A DNA stretch of 64,000 bases. It comes from Epiperipatus broadwayi. Its lineage: Eukaryota > Onychophora > Udeonychophora > Euonychophora > Peripatidae. The position numbers and the translations under genes are program-made. This document shows, piece after piece, positions 1 to 10,066 of the stretch. The notes under the pieces were generated by a model. It saw only the letters and a program-made list of their open reading frames with translations, was not told where the DNA came from and searched no databases. The stretch is taken from assembly GCA_028023455.1 (NCBI GenBank), contig JAQFVV010000151.1, positions 901,001 through 965,000 of the forward strand, read 5' to 3'. Positions within the stretch are counted from its first letter, which is position 1; every line of letters begins with the position of its first letter.

Positions 1-483
1 TTCTAATCTATCACCATCTATTGTAAGTTAAGTTATTGACTACCAAACGCTAATGCATTTAATCCACCATTGGCAGTTTGTCGTTGCAGATTTTTTGATC
101 ATTGAAATTAACAACTTCAATAAGCTCTAGTGTTTGAATCATTCCCATAAAATGATAAAATATTCATTATATAAAGTTCAATCATCAGGCAATAAATAGA
201 AAATGATGATATTCAGAAAATAAGAAAGACTATTTATAAAAGTATATTAAAATAATAAATACAATTAATATATTCTCTATTGAATCCATAAACAGGACTA
301 AAATTATGAGGAAATTCAGAAATTCCATTTGAACTGAAGATTCATTTTAAGTAGCCATTTTACAGTAATTTAAAATTGGTGTGACTTGAAGAATAAATCA
401 ATGACTGCAAGTCGTAAACTTTAATAAAATTATATACAGCATATATAATATTTAAATATATGTATATTGTTTACACTAAACTT
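1..483. other. A/T-rich intergenic DNA, nothing recognised
   Basis: No reading frame, RNA gene or repeat boundary is recognisable here. The stretch leads into the inverted hammerhead repeat that starts near 484. Confidence 0.5.
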
Positions 484-590
484 AATGTAACTATAAGGGA
501 CTTGAAGTCGAACTTTTAAGCTCATTACACCTATCCAATCTATCTTATACAACTGATACACATAACCACTTACTTGTGCAAAAGACAAAT

Positions 591-645
591 GATCTCCAAT
601 GTACGTATTTCATACTGCACCAGCACTCGTCAGTTGGTCCAGATC
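591..645 (-). ncRNA. hammerhead ribozyme-like motif (type I layout)
   Basis: Read on minus from 645: a 5' helix I strand GATCT-GGA-CCAA, the core CTGACGA (633-627, fits CUGANGA), a helix II hairpin GTGCT/AGTAT (626-612, all five positions pair if G-U is allowed), GAAA (611-608), a short helix III around TACGTA, and a 3' helix I strand TTGG-AGATC (599-591) complementary to the 5' strand. One expected position fails: the base before the cleavage nucleotide is C where U pairs with the last A of GAAA, so cleavage may be weak. The layout matches the minimal-helix-III hammerheads known from Penelope-like elements and retrozymes. Confidence 0.55.
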
Positions 646-752
646 ACCATCTCCCATACATATACATAATGTGAGTGAGATGGTGATCAGGATCAATTGA
701 TGAGTGCTGCTTCAGCACAAAATGCATACACTGAGCACTGATTGTATATATG

Positions 753-810
753 AGTGGGAGATGATCTGGACCAACTGATGAGTGCTAGTTCAGCACGAAA
801 TACAGATCAT
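753..810 (+). ncRNA. truncated hammerhead motif
   Basis: Carries CTGATGA (775-781), a perfect 5-bp helix II GTGCT(782-786)/AGCAC(792-796) with loop AGTTC, and GAAA (797-800). The following TAC joins directly to AGATCAT, so helix III and the cleavage triplet present in the 591-645 copy are missing. It is a family relic, probably not self-cleaving. Confidence 0.5.
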
Positions 811-910
811 TTATCTTTTTCACATGTGGTCATGTGTATCAGTTATATAAGATAGATTGGACAGGTGTATGAGCTGAAAGTTTGAGTTCAAGTCCCTTAT
901 ATTACTAAAC

Positions 911-1640
911 TACTCACATCAAAAATAAATTAACCAATAATTTTTACTCAGTTAACAAATAAATTAGCAAAACAATGGCGGGCTGCTTTATCACAAAGAA
1001 ACCAAAATCCATATTCTATTTTATTAGATACCTTTTAAAATCCATGATTCTATTTTTATTGTATATGACAATGTTCTTAATAATCTGAGTATCGATGATA
1101 TCATATTTGTAATTTCAGTTATTTGTAAGTCAAACAAAAAATATGAAAAAAATAAAGTGGAAATTTAAAATTTTTAACTTGTGTTAAGATATAGCATGTA
1201 CTCATAACTCCATATATGTAATTGAAATGCAATTTCATGACATTCTCATAATTTATCGAACTAGTAATTTTTAAAGATATATATAATTAAAACACCCCTA
1301 TCAAAAAATATAAAACAGTGTAAATTTTAATTCGAGATATTCATTACCCTTAGAAGAGTATGACATCAAAAACAAAATCAAGGAGAATAATGCTCTAAGA
1401 TATAAAACTAAATAATAAGCCATATGCACACAGAAATCCCTTGTGTAGTTTTTATTAAAGTTATCCATATTGAGAACAACATTAAATTGACCAAGACAAA
1501 TTCCAATAAATTTCTTTTTTGAAGGCTTTTTTTCTTTTACAAAATCCTTTGTTTTAATGAAAAAACTATTTTGCTAATAAAGATTAAGTTTGATGTATAT
1601 AAAATACAAATTTTCATTCGCATTTTACTAAAAATATTTA
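911..1640. other. 3' flank of zinc-finger gene (paralogous with 57857-58280)
   Basis: From about 1210 to 1640 the reverse complement matches the DNA downstream of the second zinc-finger copy, including a shared AATAAA (minus, 1456-1451, about 185 bp after the stop) that may be the polyadenylation signal. From 911 to 1210 nothing is recognised. Confidence 0.6.
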
Positions 1641-2846
1641 CTACAATTGAATGAGAATCTCAACAGTGATATTAACAGTAAAATGTTTAGTTTCATGATT
1701 TTCCAAAATAGTTTTATTTGTATTTTCATATCCACACACAACACACTTAAATACATCAGTATTAACAAACTTTTCTCTGGTCTTTCTTTGCTCACTCAAA
1801 TTTGATAGAAGGAAACAAGAATATATATGAGAATTGCTATTAGAATCTAATAAATTAATGTGAGTTTTTTCATGTATAGTTAAATCACATTTGTATGCTG
1901 TTTTAAAATTACCTATGTTGTTATAATGGGAATGTTGTTTACTATGAATTGTTAAATTAATTTTATTAAAAGTCTGGTAATCACAAAAGTTGCACTTAAA
2001 AGATTTACATTCAGTGCGAGTTCTTTCATTTACTTTTAAATAGCCATTTAAATCACAGAAGCTGCACTTTAAAGGTTTTTCTCCAATAGAAAGTCTTTTA
2101 CGTTTGGTTACTTTAAATTTTATAAAAGTCTTATGACCACAAAATGTACACTTAAATATTTTTTTTCTTGAATGAATTTTTTCATGCAGTTTTAAATCAT
2201 GTTTTCTAGAAGTTACATAATCACAAAAGCTACATCTAAAAGGTTTTTCTCCTGTATGAATTCTTTCGTGCGCTTTTAGATTAACTTTTTGGGAAGTCTT
2301 GTAATCACAGAAGCTGCACTTATATGGTTTTTCTCCTGTGTGAGTCATTTCATGAAGGTTTAGACGCTGTTTTCTAGAAGTATCATAATCACAAAAACGA
2401 CATTTAAATGGCTTTTCTCCTGTATGATTTCCTTCATGCTCTTTTAAATGACCCTTTTTAATAGTCTTGTAATCACAAAATCTGCACTTATGTGGCTTAT
2501 CTCCAGTATGAGATCTTTCATGCATCATAACATTAAATTTTCTGTCAGTCTTGTAATCACAAAACGAGCACTTAAAAGGTTTTTCTCCACTATGAATTCT
2601 TTCATGCAGTTTTAAATTATGTTTCCTAGAAGTCTCATGATCACAAAAGCTGCATCTGAAAGGTTTTTCTCCTGTATGATTTCTTTCATGTATTTTTACC
2701 TCACCTTTTTGAGAAGTCTTGTAATCACAAAAGCTGCACTTGAACACTTTTTCTTTAGTACAAATTTTTCCATGCAGTTTTAAAGGATCTTTTCTAATTA
2801 TAGAAATTTCTTGGGAAAAGTTTTGTTGTTGTAAGAGTTTTTCCAT
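1641..2846 (-). CDS. C2H2 zinc-finger protein, 401 aa
   Basis: An uninterrupted frame of tandem C2H2 fingers joined by TGEKPF-type linkers; proteins of this kind usually act in the nucleus as sequence-specific DNA-binding regulators. Seven intact fingers follow one another from about residue 37 to 230 (pattern CxFC-x12-H-x3-H with CDYKTS-type knuckles). Two degenerate fingers follow (about 231-285; the second cysteine pair survives but histidines are lost). Then come a finger CNFCDYQTFNKINLTIHSKQH, a half finger, and a C-terminal finger CVVCGYENTNK...HETKH near the end. No KRAB, BTB or ZAD domain is visible. The chosen ATG at 2846 has a favourable context (AACATGG) and is conserved at the start of the paralogue at 55797; an upstream 5' exon is possible. 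The target sequence and role are unknown. Confidence 0.8.
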   Translation of the reverse strand: MEKLLQQQNFSQEISIIRKDPLKLHGKICTKEKVFKCSFCDYKTSQKGEVKIHERNHTGEKPFRCSFCDHETSRKHNLKLHERIHSGEKPFKCSFCDYKTDRKFNVMMHERSHTGDKPHKCRFCDYKTIKKGHLKEHEGNHTGEKPFKCRFCDYDTSRKQRLNLHEMTHTGEKPYKCSFCDYKTSQKVNLKAHERIHTGEKPFRCSFCDYVTSRKHDLKLHEKIHSRKKIFKCTFCGHKTFIKFKVTKRKRLSIGEKPLKCSFCDLNGYLKVNERTRTECKSFKCNFCDYQTFNKINLTIHSKQHSHYNNIGNFKTAYKCDLTIHEKTHINLLDSNSNSHIYSCFLLSNLSEQRKTREKFVNTDVFKCVVCGYENTNKTILENHETKHFTVNITVEILIQL

Positions 2847-3555
2847 GTTTTATTAAAATATATATGATAAGAATTTTGAAATGAAACAAGTTACATTGTG
2901 TAATATGACTTCTCGGTTTTTTAAATTTCCTTTAATAATACAATTGAAGTCTCATAAAATAAATTCTAAACATTTTTTCAAGATTTCTTTCATGATTTTT
3001 TTAAACAGACTTTTGCAAAAGCTTTATCATCATATAACACAATGAAATATTTTTCTTCTAAGTTCTTAAATATAGCCTTGAATTCACATGATTTAAAATT
3101 TAAAACACTGAGATCTATGTGACTTGTTTATGTCAACTTTAAAATATTTATTAGGAATTGTCTTGAAATCACTCTAAGAAGGCAGTTTTGCTTAGATATA
3201 AAATCTATTATCCATTGTCTAAAATAACATTCACCAGTAAGAAATAATTAATCAACATTATTCTCTGCATATGCACATCTATTAAGGTACTTCTCCGATT
3301 AACGTTTTTCTTGTTCACTGAAATGAAATCTTTTAGACATTGTCAGTACAATTTACGAACAAAATCAATTCTATTTCTATAATTAAAAAAATAATTTTCT
3401 TTTTTTGTAAACTTTTAAATGACATTCAATCAAAGCATTGCTGTGTGAATCCTTTCCAGTGTTTCTATCAATTTGTCTAGACGATATGCTAAGGTGTATT
3501 CTAGAAGTTATTCTAAGACGAATAATCTGTAAATATATATACATATATATTTATT
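2847..3555. other. 5' flank of zinc-finger gene
   Basis: No reading frame of note. The stretch is homologous, inverted, to 55130-55796 upstream of the second zinc-finger copy. A promoter is presumably here, but I see no clear TATA box. Confidence 0.5.
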
Positions 3556-3628
3556 CCAAAGTAATTTTTAATTTTTCTTCTAATAATGTAATTCAATAAT
3601 AAACACGTTGTACATATTAAGAAAAGCT

Positions 3629-4255
3629 TAAGCCAGCTTTCGACTAACTTCTAGTCATAATCACAGCAGCGACAATTAAAGAGAATTATGTAATTCATAG
3701 AAGTGAAGAGACACAGTGTACTCATTATAAAATGTAAATGAGTTGATTTACATAATCCATTTTTTTGAAATGGGAATGCAGGACTCTCTCTTATTGATGG
3801 TGTCCATATTATTGGTGATGTTGCCAAGTCTATTTGATTCTGTGTTTCATGTTATTTCTCTCAAAGCAGACAATGCTGGCAGAGGGGGGGGGTTGAATAT
3901 GTAACCATGCTTGGTTTCATGCTCAGAGATTATCAACCTAACTTCAACATTGGTTTTAGCTTTACTGCACTGATATCTGGGTCCATATTTAAACACACCT
4001 CTGCTAGCATTGTCTGCTCCAAAAGAAATGACATAAAATGTAAAGTCAAAGAGGCCTGGAACATTGCCAATGATACAAACACCATCGATAAGAAAGAGTC
4101 CTGTGACTTCTTTTCAAAAAAGTGGATTATGTAAATCAACTCATTTACATTTTGCAATCAATGCACTGTAACTCTCCACTTCTATAAAAGTACATAATTC
4201 TCTTTAACTGTGACTATGACTAGAATATGATTGAAAGATGGCTTAGCATACCATA
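3629..4255. repeat. foldback with ~250-bp arms
   Basis: The left arm (3629-3890) and right arm (3995-4255) are imperfect reverse complements. Matching landmarks are TAAGCCAGCTTTC with GAAAGATGGCTTA at the outer ends, AATGAGTTGATTTACATAAT in both arms, and CAGACAATGCT(G/A)GCAG at the inner ends. The spacer is about 105 bp. A transcript would form one long hairpin. Confidence 0.8.
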
Positions 4256-4408
4256 TCAAAAAAGTTAGCATATTGCATCAAAACCAATAAATAAGCTTCT
4301 AAGCCAATAAACATCACATGATCAGGTGATTTCAATTTAAGACTTATAGTTTTATAGTTAAGTAGAGATAAAAGGTGGCTGCTGAGGGGTTGCATTAGAT
4401 CCTAAGAT

Positions 4409-4640
4409 CTAGGTGCAGTGCTCTCAAATCCAAAGCTCCTCACTGAATAAGGCCACAAGCCAAAAACTAGTCTGGATCTAGGTGCAGTGCTCTCAGACCC
4501 AAGGCTCCTCACTGAAGCAGGACACAAGCCACTCATGAAGGCCACAAGCCAGAAACTAGTCTGGATCTAGGTGCAGTGCTCTCTGATCCAAGGCTCCTAA
4601 CTGAAGAAGGCCACAAGCCAGAAACTAGTCTGGGGATGCT
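4409..4640 (+). ncRNA. tandem array of three hammerhead-type units
   Basis: Three head-to-tail copies of a unit beginning CTAGGTGCAGTGCTCTC and ending in the hammerhead region; the presumed cleavage positions are 4472, 4561 and 4630, giving spacings of 89 and 69 bp. The third unit is best preserved: CTGAAGA (4601-4607, fits CUGANGA), helix II AGGC-CACAA-GCCA (outermost A-A mismatch), GAAA (4621-4624), CTAGTC forming a 2-bp helix III and the cleavage base, then TGGGGA (4631-4636) pairing with TCCTAA upstream except for one mismatch. Unit 1 has CTGAATA and AAAA, and unit 2 has CTGAAGC and an internal partial duplication, so both are probably inactive. Multimeric hammerheads are known from Penelope-like elements and animal retrozymes. 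Confidence 0.6.
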
Positions 4641-5558
4641 GAATAAGTAGGCACTAGATGGGGATTTTATGCACGTCTTCTGGCATCCATTGATTAATCT
4701 AACTTGCAGTGAGTGGCAATACGTATAGTGAGTTTTTCCCATTTTAAATAAGCTTCTCTCAGTATACACAACATACATGTTTATTATTCAAGTACATATT
4801 TATTTAAACTACTTCCTTCAACCTAAATGTTTTAGAAACTCAAGAAGTAGTCATAAAAATTAACATCAAAAATAACATCTTCAAATGCAGTCTTGTAAAA
4901 CAATAATTGCTACAATTTAAAGTTCAAAAATATTTCTTTACATAAAAACATTAAATAATTTTTAAATTAAATCAAAATTTTAAAAATAATTTGTTTTTAT
5001 TGATGTAGAAAAATCACAATACATTAACAGTTTCATAATTATGAACTATTTTTAAAAGATTACCAATACAATATTTATAAAATTCTATGTAACAATCACA
5101 ATCAATGTATGAACATCTTATGTGGATATTAACATTAACAAATTTTTTAAATCTCATTATATTCCAATAATAGCCCTCAAAACAATGAATTATGTAATGT
5201 TTAATTTTCCTGTTTTCTTTAAATATTATTAAATAGCTACAAATACCTTAATAGTTTTATTTTAAAAAGTTTAATATTTATTATTTTAAACATTTTTCAA
5301 ATTTAAAATTACTTAAATATATTTTAATTTTTAAAAACATGCACAGAAATGACTGATATACTAATAATATAATCTATTGCCATTCATATCTATAAAGTTT
5401 CGGGACAAATAAGATTCTGATATGAATGACATATGACAATTTACATTGCAGTTTCTGATTATGAATAGAATCATAGTATTCATGCATATCATATTTGGAA
5501 ATTATAGTTTTCTGATGAAACTAATAAAATTTAAACAATTTTTTTTTATTAACTAATT

Positions 5559-5927
5559 CAGGGGTCCCCTACCTTTTTGCACTTAAGAGCACATTCTATG
5601 ATACCGGCGAGATGGCGATCACCATTTATTTTTTCAATGTAAATTTATAGTTGGATATTGTTAATAATACACATAATGTACAAAAAAAATATTTATTTCA
5701 AAAATAAAATTTTAACATATAATTAACATTTATATTTTTACGCTGTAAAAGTATAGTATGCCCTACAATTTGATTACAATATAATGCAATAATTTATAAG
5801 AAATTTTAAAAATTAAATTTATTTGTATCGGATAAATAACTTTTTATCGTGTTCAGATAGTGGCGGGCACACGTAAAATGGTCTGCGGGCGTGGTGGTGC
5901 CCGCGGGCATAGGGTTGGGGACCCCTG
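5559..5927. mobile_element. hAT-type MITE, 369 bp
   Basis: The ends form a 15-bp terminal inverted repeat (CAGGGGTCCCCTACC against CAGGGGTCCCCAACC) flanked by a perfect 8-bp target duplication AACTAATT (5551-5558 and 5928-5935). Both traits are diagnostic of hAT-superfamily transposons. There is no transposase frame, so it is non-autonomous. The 3' part is unusually G/C-rich for the window (5865-5925). The paralogous block at about 54430-54450 lacks it, so it inserted after the block duplication. Confidence 0.9.
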
Positions 5928-6499
5928 AACTAATTCAATCATCGTAAGATATTTAAAAATAATTCTTTAAGGTTCTGTCAATGATACAACTTCTTGAAAG
6001 AATAGTGAATAAGAGTATAGTCTTTATTAAGTTTTCATAAAAACATTAATTGCTAAATAAAAATATACAATTTAATAAGTTATTAGAATCAGACATCTGT
6101 GGCCAGTTACAATCATGCACGAGATGTTTGAAATTAAAAGTTTTCCAGCCAAAACTTACTGCCAATAAAGACAGTAACTATACAAACTGCTTAAAAGTAG
6201 AACAATTTTTTTTCATACAATTTCTCATACTTATTTATAATCCAATTTCACATTAAAATTTATTAGTAATGCATCTTTATTTTTACAAATTCCAAAGCAT
6301 ATAATAATCATAAATCAAATTAATTATAAATTACAAATTTTATATATCTGTTGGTCTCCTAATAAAATGTTCTTACTATCTACTACTCATTATTAATCAA
6401 AAAAAATACTGAATTTTAAATACATTTTTATATTGCAATGGTCCTTCACCTGCACTATCCATAGATAAAATTCATTTTTTAATACATTATAGGTATTCT

Positions 6500-6620
6500 A
6501 ATATTTATTACATCTATAAGGCAAGAATAAATATGGGAGTGTAAAAGCACCTCTTATCACACGGATTCAGAAAATATTAAAAATCATGTTTAAATTAAAA
6601 AAAAAAAAAAGAATAAAAAA
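6500..6620. other. junction between duplication blocks P and Q
   Basis: A/T-rich linker with a poly-A run; no feature recognised. Confidence 0.4.
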
Positions 6621-7680
6621 GAATGCAGTAATTATTGTAAATTATAATTATTATCCACTACAGCAAAATCATTTCCACGAACTTTTCTGATTAGTTGCAA
6701 CCAATCACAGACAAATGGCTACTAGAGATTCGATGTGATTTTAGATGTCTAAGAAACATTAGAGACTTGATTTTTTTTTTTGGCAGGCAAGTGCAAATGA
6801 AATATGAGGAATAAGAAAGTGATTTATATACTGCTTTAATTGTTTTAGCTAACTATTTAAGTAGCTGTGTGATATAAAATTAGTTGTTTGTGTGACAAAG
6901 TTTATTACCATAAGGCAGCTTTTATAAGATGCATTAAGAGGAAATGTTATTACTATTTTGAAAAACTGAGGTATTTGAAATAAAAACTGATGTTAACAAA
7001 GTGATATATTATTTTCAAATTTGTTTTCAATTTTTATATTAATATTTACTGAGGCTATAACCTCGATAATATGCGTATAAAATGTGATAGTAGGGACCTC
7101 TACAGATGTTTTAACCACAAGCTTACGCTACGGAAGAAAAGAGGGGAACCCCTCTTTACTTCAACCTACTTTCTATTTAAATAGGTGAGGCTGAAGCGGT
7201 TAGATCTCTTTTCTTCCATAGCGTAAGCTTGTGGTTAAAACACCTGTAGAGGTCCCTACTATCGCATTTTATACGCATATTATCGAGGTTATAGCCTCAG
7301 TAAATATTACTACGTAATCAATGTGCGTTTAATAAATTTATAATTACAATTTTTATATTAGTAACATTCGGAACTGTTTACAAGTGCTTCACTGAAGCAG
7401 CGGGTAAAACGTAATACAGGCTTGACGATGCAATAACAAAACAATTTAATCCTCTTGGTTTCTGGATATACACTTCACTGATGATTTTACTATCCAATTC
7501 AAAATGTAATCAACAAAACGTAATGAATGTTTTGAATTCAATGTAAAGAAATTGTTTTGATAATTACATTCTTAAAAAAACTAACGTTTTTTTGCAGCCA
7601 GTAATATAAAAAACACTTCAACTTTTAGCATGAATAATTATCAACTTGAGAATATGAGTCAAATTAAATATCTTGGTATT
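6620..7680 (+). repeat. segmental duplication block Q (inverted copy at 44.1-44.8 kb)
   Basis: Aligns by eye to the reverse complement of 44100-44760. Anchors are CAGTAATTATTG...ATCCACTACAGCAAAATSATTT, the stretch AAACTGATG.TAACAAAG around 6985, GTAATACAGGCTTGA(C/T)GAT near 7410, and CCAGTAATATAAAAAACACTT near 7600. The homology continues into RTE-derived sequence near 8650-8750, which matches the reverse complement of 43885-44010. The function of the non-coding core is unknown. Confidence 0.8.
7042..7346. mobile_element. palindromic insertion with 14-bp target duplication
   Basis: A near-perfect inverted repeat (arms about 7041-7143 and 7205-7308, spacer about 60 bp) followed by an unpaired tail of about 38 bp. 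The whole is flanked by identical CAATTTTTATATTA copies at 7028-7041 and 7347-7360. The paralogous locus near 44400 has a single CAATTTTTATATTAG (reverse complement) and no insertion, so the duplication is a true target-site duplication. There is no coding capacity. A 14-bp duplication is too long for common DNA transposons and suits target-primed retroposition; the palindrome would then be an inverted dimer or snap-back product. Confidence 0.8.
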
Positions 7681-7859
7681 TTCTGAATAGAAAGACATAT
7701 GAAGATCATAGGTTTAGCATTTTACTACCGGTTTCTCCACACTGGAAGATATTTCATTGTTGTAAAATAATTACAGCTTACCTTATGCAGAAGTGTTATT
7801 TTCTTTACTTCCTTGTATAGAAGTGAGACTAGGATTGCCTATTGATGTTTTATACATTT

Positions 7860-8160
7860 TGTTTCTATTAGAATCGATAATCTGATTAAGATATTTGCAG
7901 TTGTTAATTTCTATTTTATGATTATCAAATGGTATTTTCTTATTATGAAGAAAATCCGTTGAATATTATTTTAGTCTTTTTGCATTTACTCTAGCAACAT
8001 TTCCGGAAGCAGTTTTTCCAAAAACAATCAAATCATTTTCAAATTCTAGATCATTTAAATAATCTCCATGTTTTTTTATATAACATATTTCTATTTTAAT
8101 CAATAAAATATTTCTTATAAGCCATCAACAAAAGTTTTGTAGGTATGGAGTCATTACTAT
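7860..8160 (-). pseudogene. decayed RTE-type retrotransposon fragment
   Basis: The plus-strand text matches the reverse transcriptase part of the intact RTE element (compare AATCTGATTAAGATATTTGCAG with 25932-25955, and CATTTAAATAATCTCCATG with 26150-26170), but with many indels. It corresponds to the region from the FADD motif to YKYLGQII of the protein. No reading frame survives. Confidence 0.7.
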
Positions 8161-8419
8161 ATATCCATTTTAATATTAATTTATGCTGTAATCACTATAG
8201 CTGCAATATAAAAACTATTCTTTATAATAAGACAATACCTAGAGGCAAAACTCTCCATAAAGAATGGTGATAATGTGATGTTTAGTGGGTTAATAACAAA
8301 TATATCTTGATAGTCCAAAGTTTTATTTTTATTTGAATATATATTAGTATTTTACCAGTTCTGTGCAAAATTTTTACCAAAATAATTATAGCTCATCTAA
8401 AGGGGACTTTGGATTTTAA

Positions 8420-9790
8420 CTGATTAAACAAACAAGCTGGATTTAAAAATAGTTTTACCACAGTGGTCATATCCAAGTATTGAGAGAAGTTATAGACAGG
8501 TCGAATGATAAAAATTGCCATTGTGCTTTGGATTTGTAGAATATGAAAAGGCATTTGACCTTCAGTGATTAAATCATTGACTGAAGATATAGACCCAGGA
8601 TAATATCATATTCAGAAAAAAATTACCAAATTGCAAGTGATACTAGAAAATTAACATTGATAATGGTGTCCAAAACCTTTTCCAGTAACTAGAATTATTT
8701 TGAGAAATAAAATCAGAAGCTAAGGAAGTAAAAATAATATACTCTTATTATTCTCCTTTACTTTCTTTGCATTTCTTTATATATTCAGATATATTGCTTA
8801 TAATAACTTCTCTCATATACACTTTAATGCAAAAAAATTTTTAAAATAAAACTTCTTTATTTTCCTGACAGTTTCAACTGTCCAGCAGTCTTCATCAGAG
8901 CTACAACTGTCAGGAAAATAAAAAAGTTTTATTAAAAAAATTTTTTTGCATTAAAGTGAACACGAGAAGTTATTATAAGAAATATATATGAAGTAAAGGT
9001 AAATGAAGATTATTTACATCATCTAGATATTGCAGATGATGTAATTGTTTTTAAAAATATTCCTTCAGAGCTTCAGGAAAGATTGCAAGAGTTATCAAAT
9101 TAAAAATAAGTAGATGAACATAAAAAAGTAGAACTAAAAATGCTAAAATATTAAAGTAATGTTTAATGGATTTACTCAGAAGAATATAAAGATTGATTAT
9201 GATAAGTCAGAAGAAGTTAACAACTACAAACACCTTGATCAGATTATTAAAACAGATAGAAATATAATAGATGAAATTAATCATATGGTTTTTAATAAAT
9301 GTATTTTACTAGTTCTTACTTATGGATTGGAGACTTGGATACTAAACAGAGGTACAAAGTGTTTTACTGGTTGTTACTTAAGGATTTGAGACTTGTTACT
9401 TAACAAAAAAGCAATACAAATACTTCACACCAGTCATTGAAGTATGCAAAAGATATATATTAGGAGTACCAAGAAGGGACCAAAATGAAATGCATGGTTA
9501 AAAAGACTAACAGATGTTACTGACATCATTGAAACAATAAAAAGACTGACGTGGAATTGGGTTTGACATTTCTAGAAAAGATGACAGTAGTTGAACAGGT
9601 GAAATGTTAAACTGGATTCCAAGAAATTGTGAAAGATGTTGAAAGAGACCGTATGTGAGATAATACAATGAAATGAGAAAATGTGCAGAAGGTAATGTCG
9701 AAAAGAGAGACTTGAGATTGAAAAAATGATTAAATTTGGAGAGATCTTTATACTGCTGCAATAGATCAATAATGGTTGAAAATGATATTT
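8420..9790 (+). pseudogene. decayed RTE-type retrotransposon, 3' half
   Basis: Plus-strand remnant of the family represented intact at 25371-28671. It starts in the QAGFKSGFST region (about 8430), runs through VDYEKAF (about 8535), HLDIADDVIVF (about 9015), VNNYKHL (about 9215), VLTYGLETW (about 9310) and ends near the C-terminus at about 9740. Stops, frameshifts and a deletion are present, and the element is interrupted by the palindromic insertion at 8738-8989. Its 3' part is repeated inverted at 18400-18870 as part of block R. Confidence 0.8.
8738..8989. mobile_element. palindromic insertion inside the RTE remnant
   Basis: Inverted arms about 8800-8870 and 8905-8980 (CTTCTTTATTTTCCTGACAG against CTGTCAGGAAAATAAAAAAG) plus an unpaired left tail. 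It splits the RTE remnant between two copies of the same target: GAAGTAAAAATAA (8725-8737) and GAAGTAAAGGTAA (8990-9002), both reading as the EVKV stretch of the protein. The paralogue near 43885-43930 has one uninterrupted copy. So it is a short palindromic insertion with a target duplication of about 13 bp. Confidence 0.75.
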
Positions 9791-10066
9791 ATCCCACATA
9801 ACCTCTTCTTTAGTTTAACAGATAAATTCATCTAGTATTTTATCCACACACTTTTCCCATTAATAAATGTAATCTTCCTTTTTTAAACTCAGTTTATATA
9901 AAATCACCTCACAAACAAAAAAATTAATACATTACTATTCTCAGTTATCTTAGATTGTAATTAATCCTGAAAAACATGTTTACATTTATACTTTTATCAA
10001 ACCATGACAATATTACTAATTGTGTATAATCCCACTGATTTACCCAAAATTATATACATTTTAAAT

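Larger units (their letters stand above)
484..910. repeat. inverted pair of hammerhead-type repeats
   Basis: The left arm (about 490-660) and right arm (about 745-905) are reverse complements over most of their length, from the outer AAGGGACTT / AAGTCCCTT ends inwards. Each arm holds a CTGAYGA ... GAAA hammerhead core and, at its outer end, a tRNA B-box-like motif (GAGTTCAAGTCC near 884 on plus). Between the arms is a further degenerate core (TTGATGA near 699, stem GTGCT/AGCAC, then AAAA). Related single copies lie at 24285-24507, and another inverted pair at 34990-35560. The palindromic arrangement and family membership are seen directly; that it arose by retroposition is inference. No clear target duplication was found. 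Confidence 0.7.
3556..4792. mobile_element. composite insertion: foldback plus hammerhead array
   Basis: This segment is absent from the paralogous block at about 55120, where the two flanks are contiguous. The junctions carry similar sequence (TACATATATATTTATT near 3539-3555 and TACATATTTATT at 4793-4804), which looks like a target duplication of roughly 12 bp. It contains a long inverted repeat (3629-4255) and a tandem hammerhead array (4409-4640). No reading frame is convincing; the small frames at 3907-4157 are the two strands of the inverted repeat. Whether it is one element or two nested insertions cannot be decided by eye. Confidence 0.6.
1210..6500 (-). repeat. segmental duplication block P (inverted copy at 53.9-58.3 kb)
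   Basis: The reverse complement of this block aligns by eye, with many small indels, to 53900-58280. Anchors include the zinc-finger frame, its 3' flank (1380-1560 with 57900-58100), its 5' flank (3120-3470 with 55160-55620), 4800-5460 with 54530-55130, and 5940-6480 with 53910-54420. Copy-specific insertions are 3556-4792 and 5559-5927. The homology covers far more than the coding region, so this is duplication of a chromosomal segment and not retroposition of the gene. Confidence 0.85.

Noticed and set aside
3907-4157. Overlapping 75- and 74-codon frames on both strands
   Set aside because: They occupy the right arm of the foldback; the left arm does not preserve either frame.
4409-4640. 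CRISPR-like array (regular repeats)
   Set aside because: Only three units, with no unique spacers between repeats, in eukaryotic DNA; the hammerhead explanation accounts for the conserved bases.
9159-9389. 76-codon frame as a small gene
   Set aside because: It is part of the decayed RTE reverse transcriptase (KHLDQII and LTYGLETW motifs).
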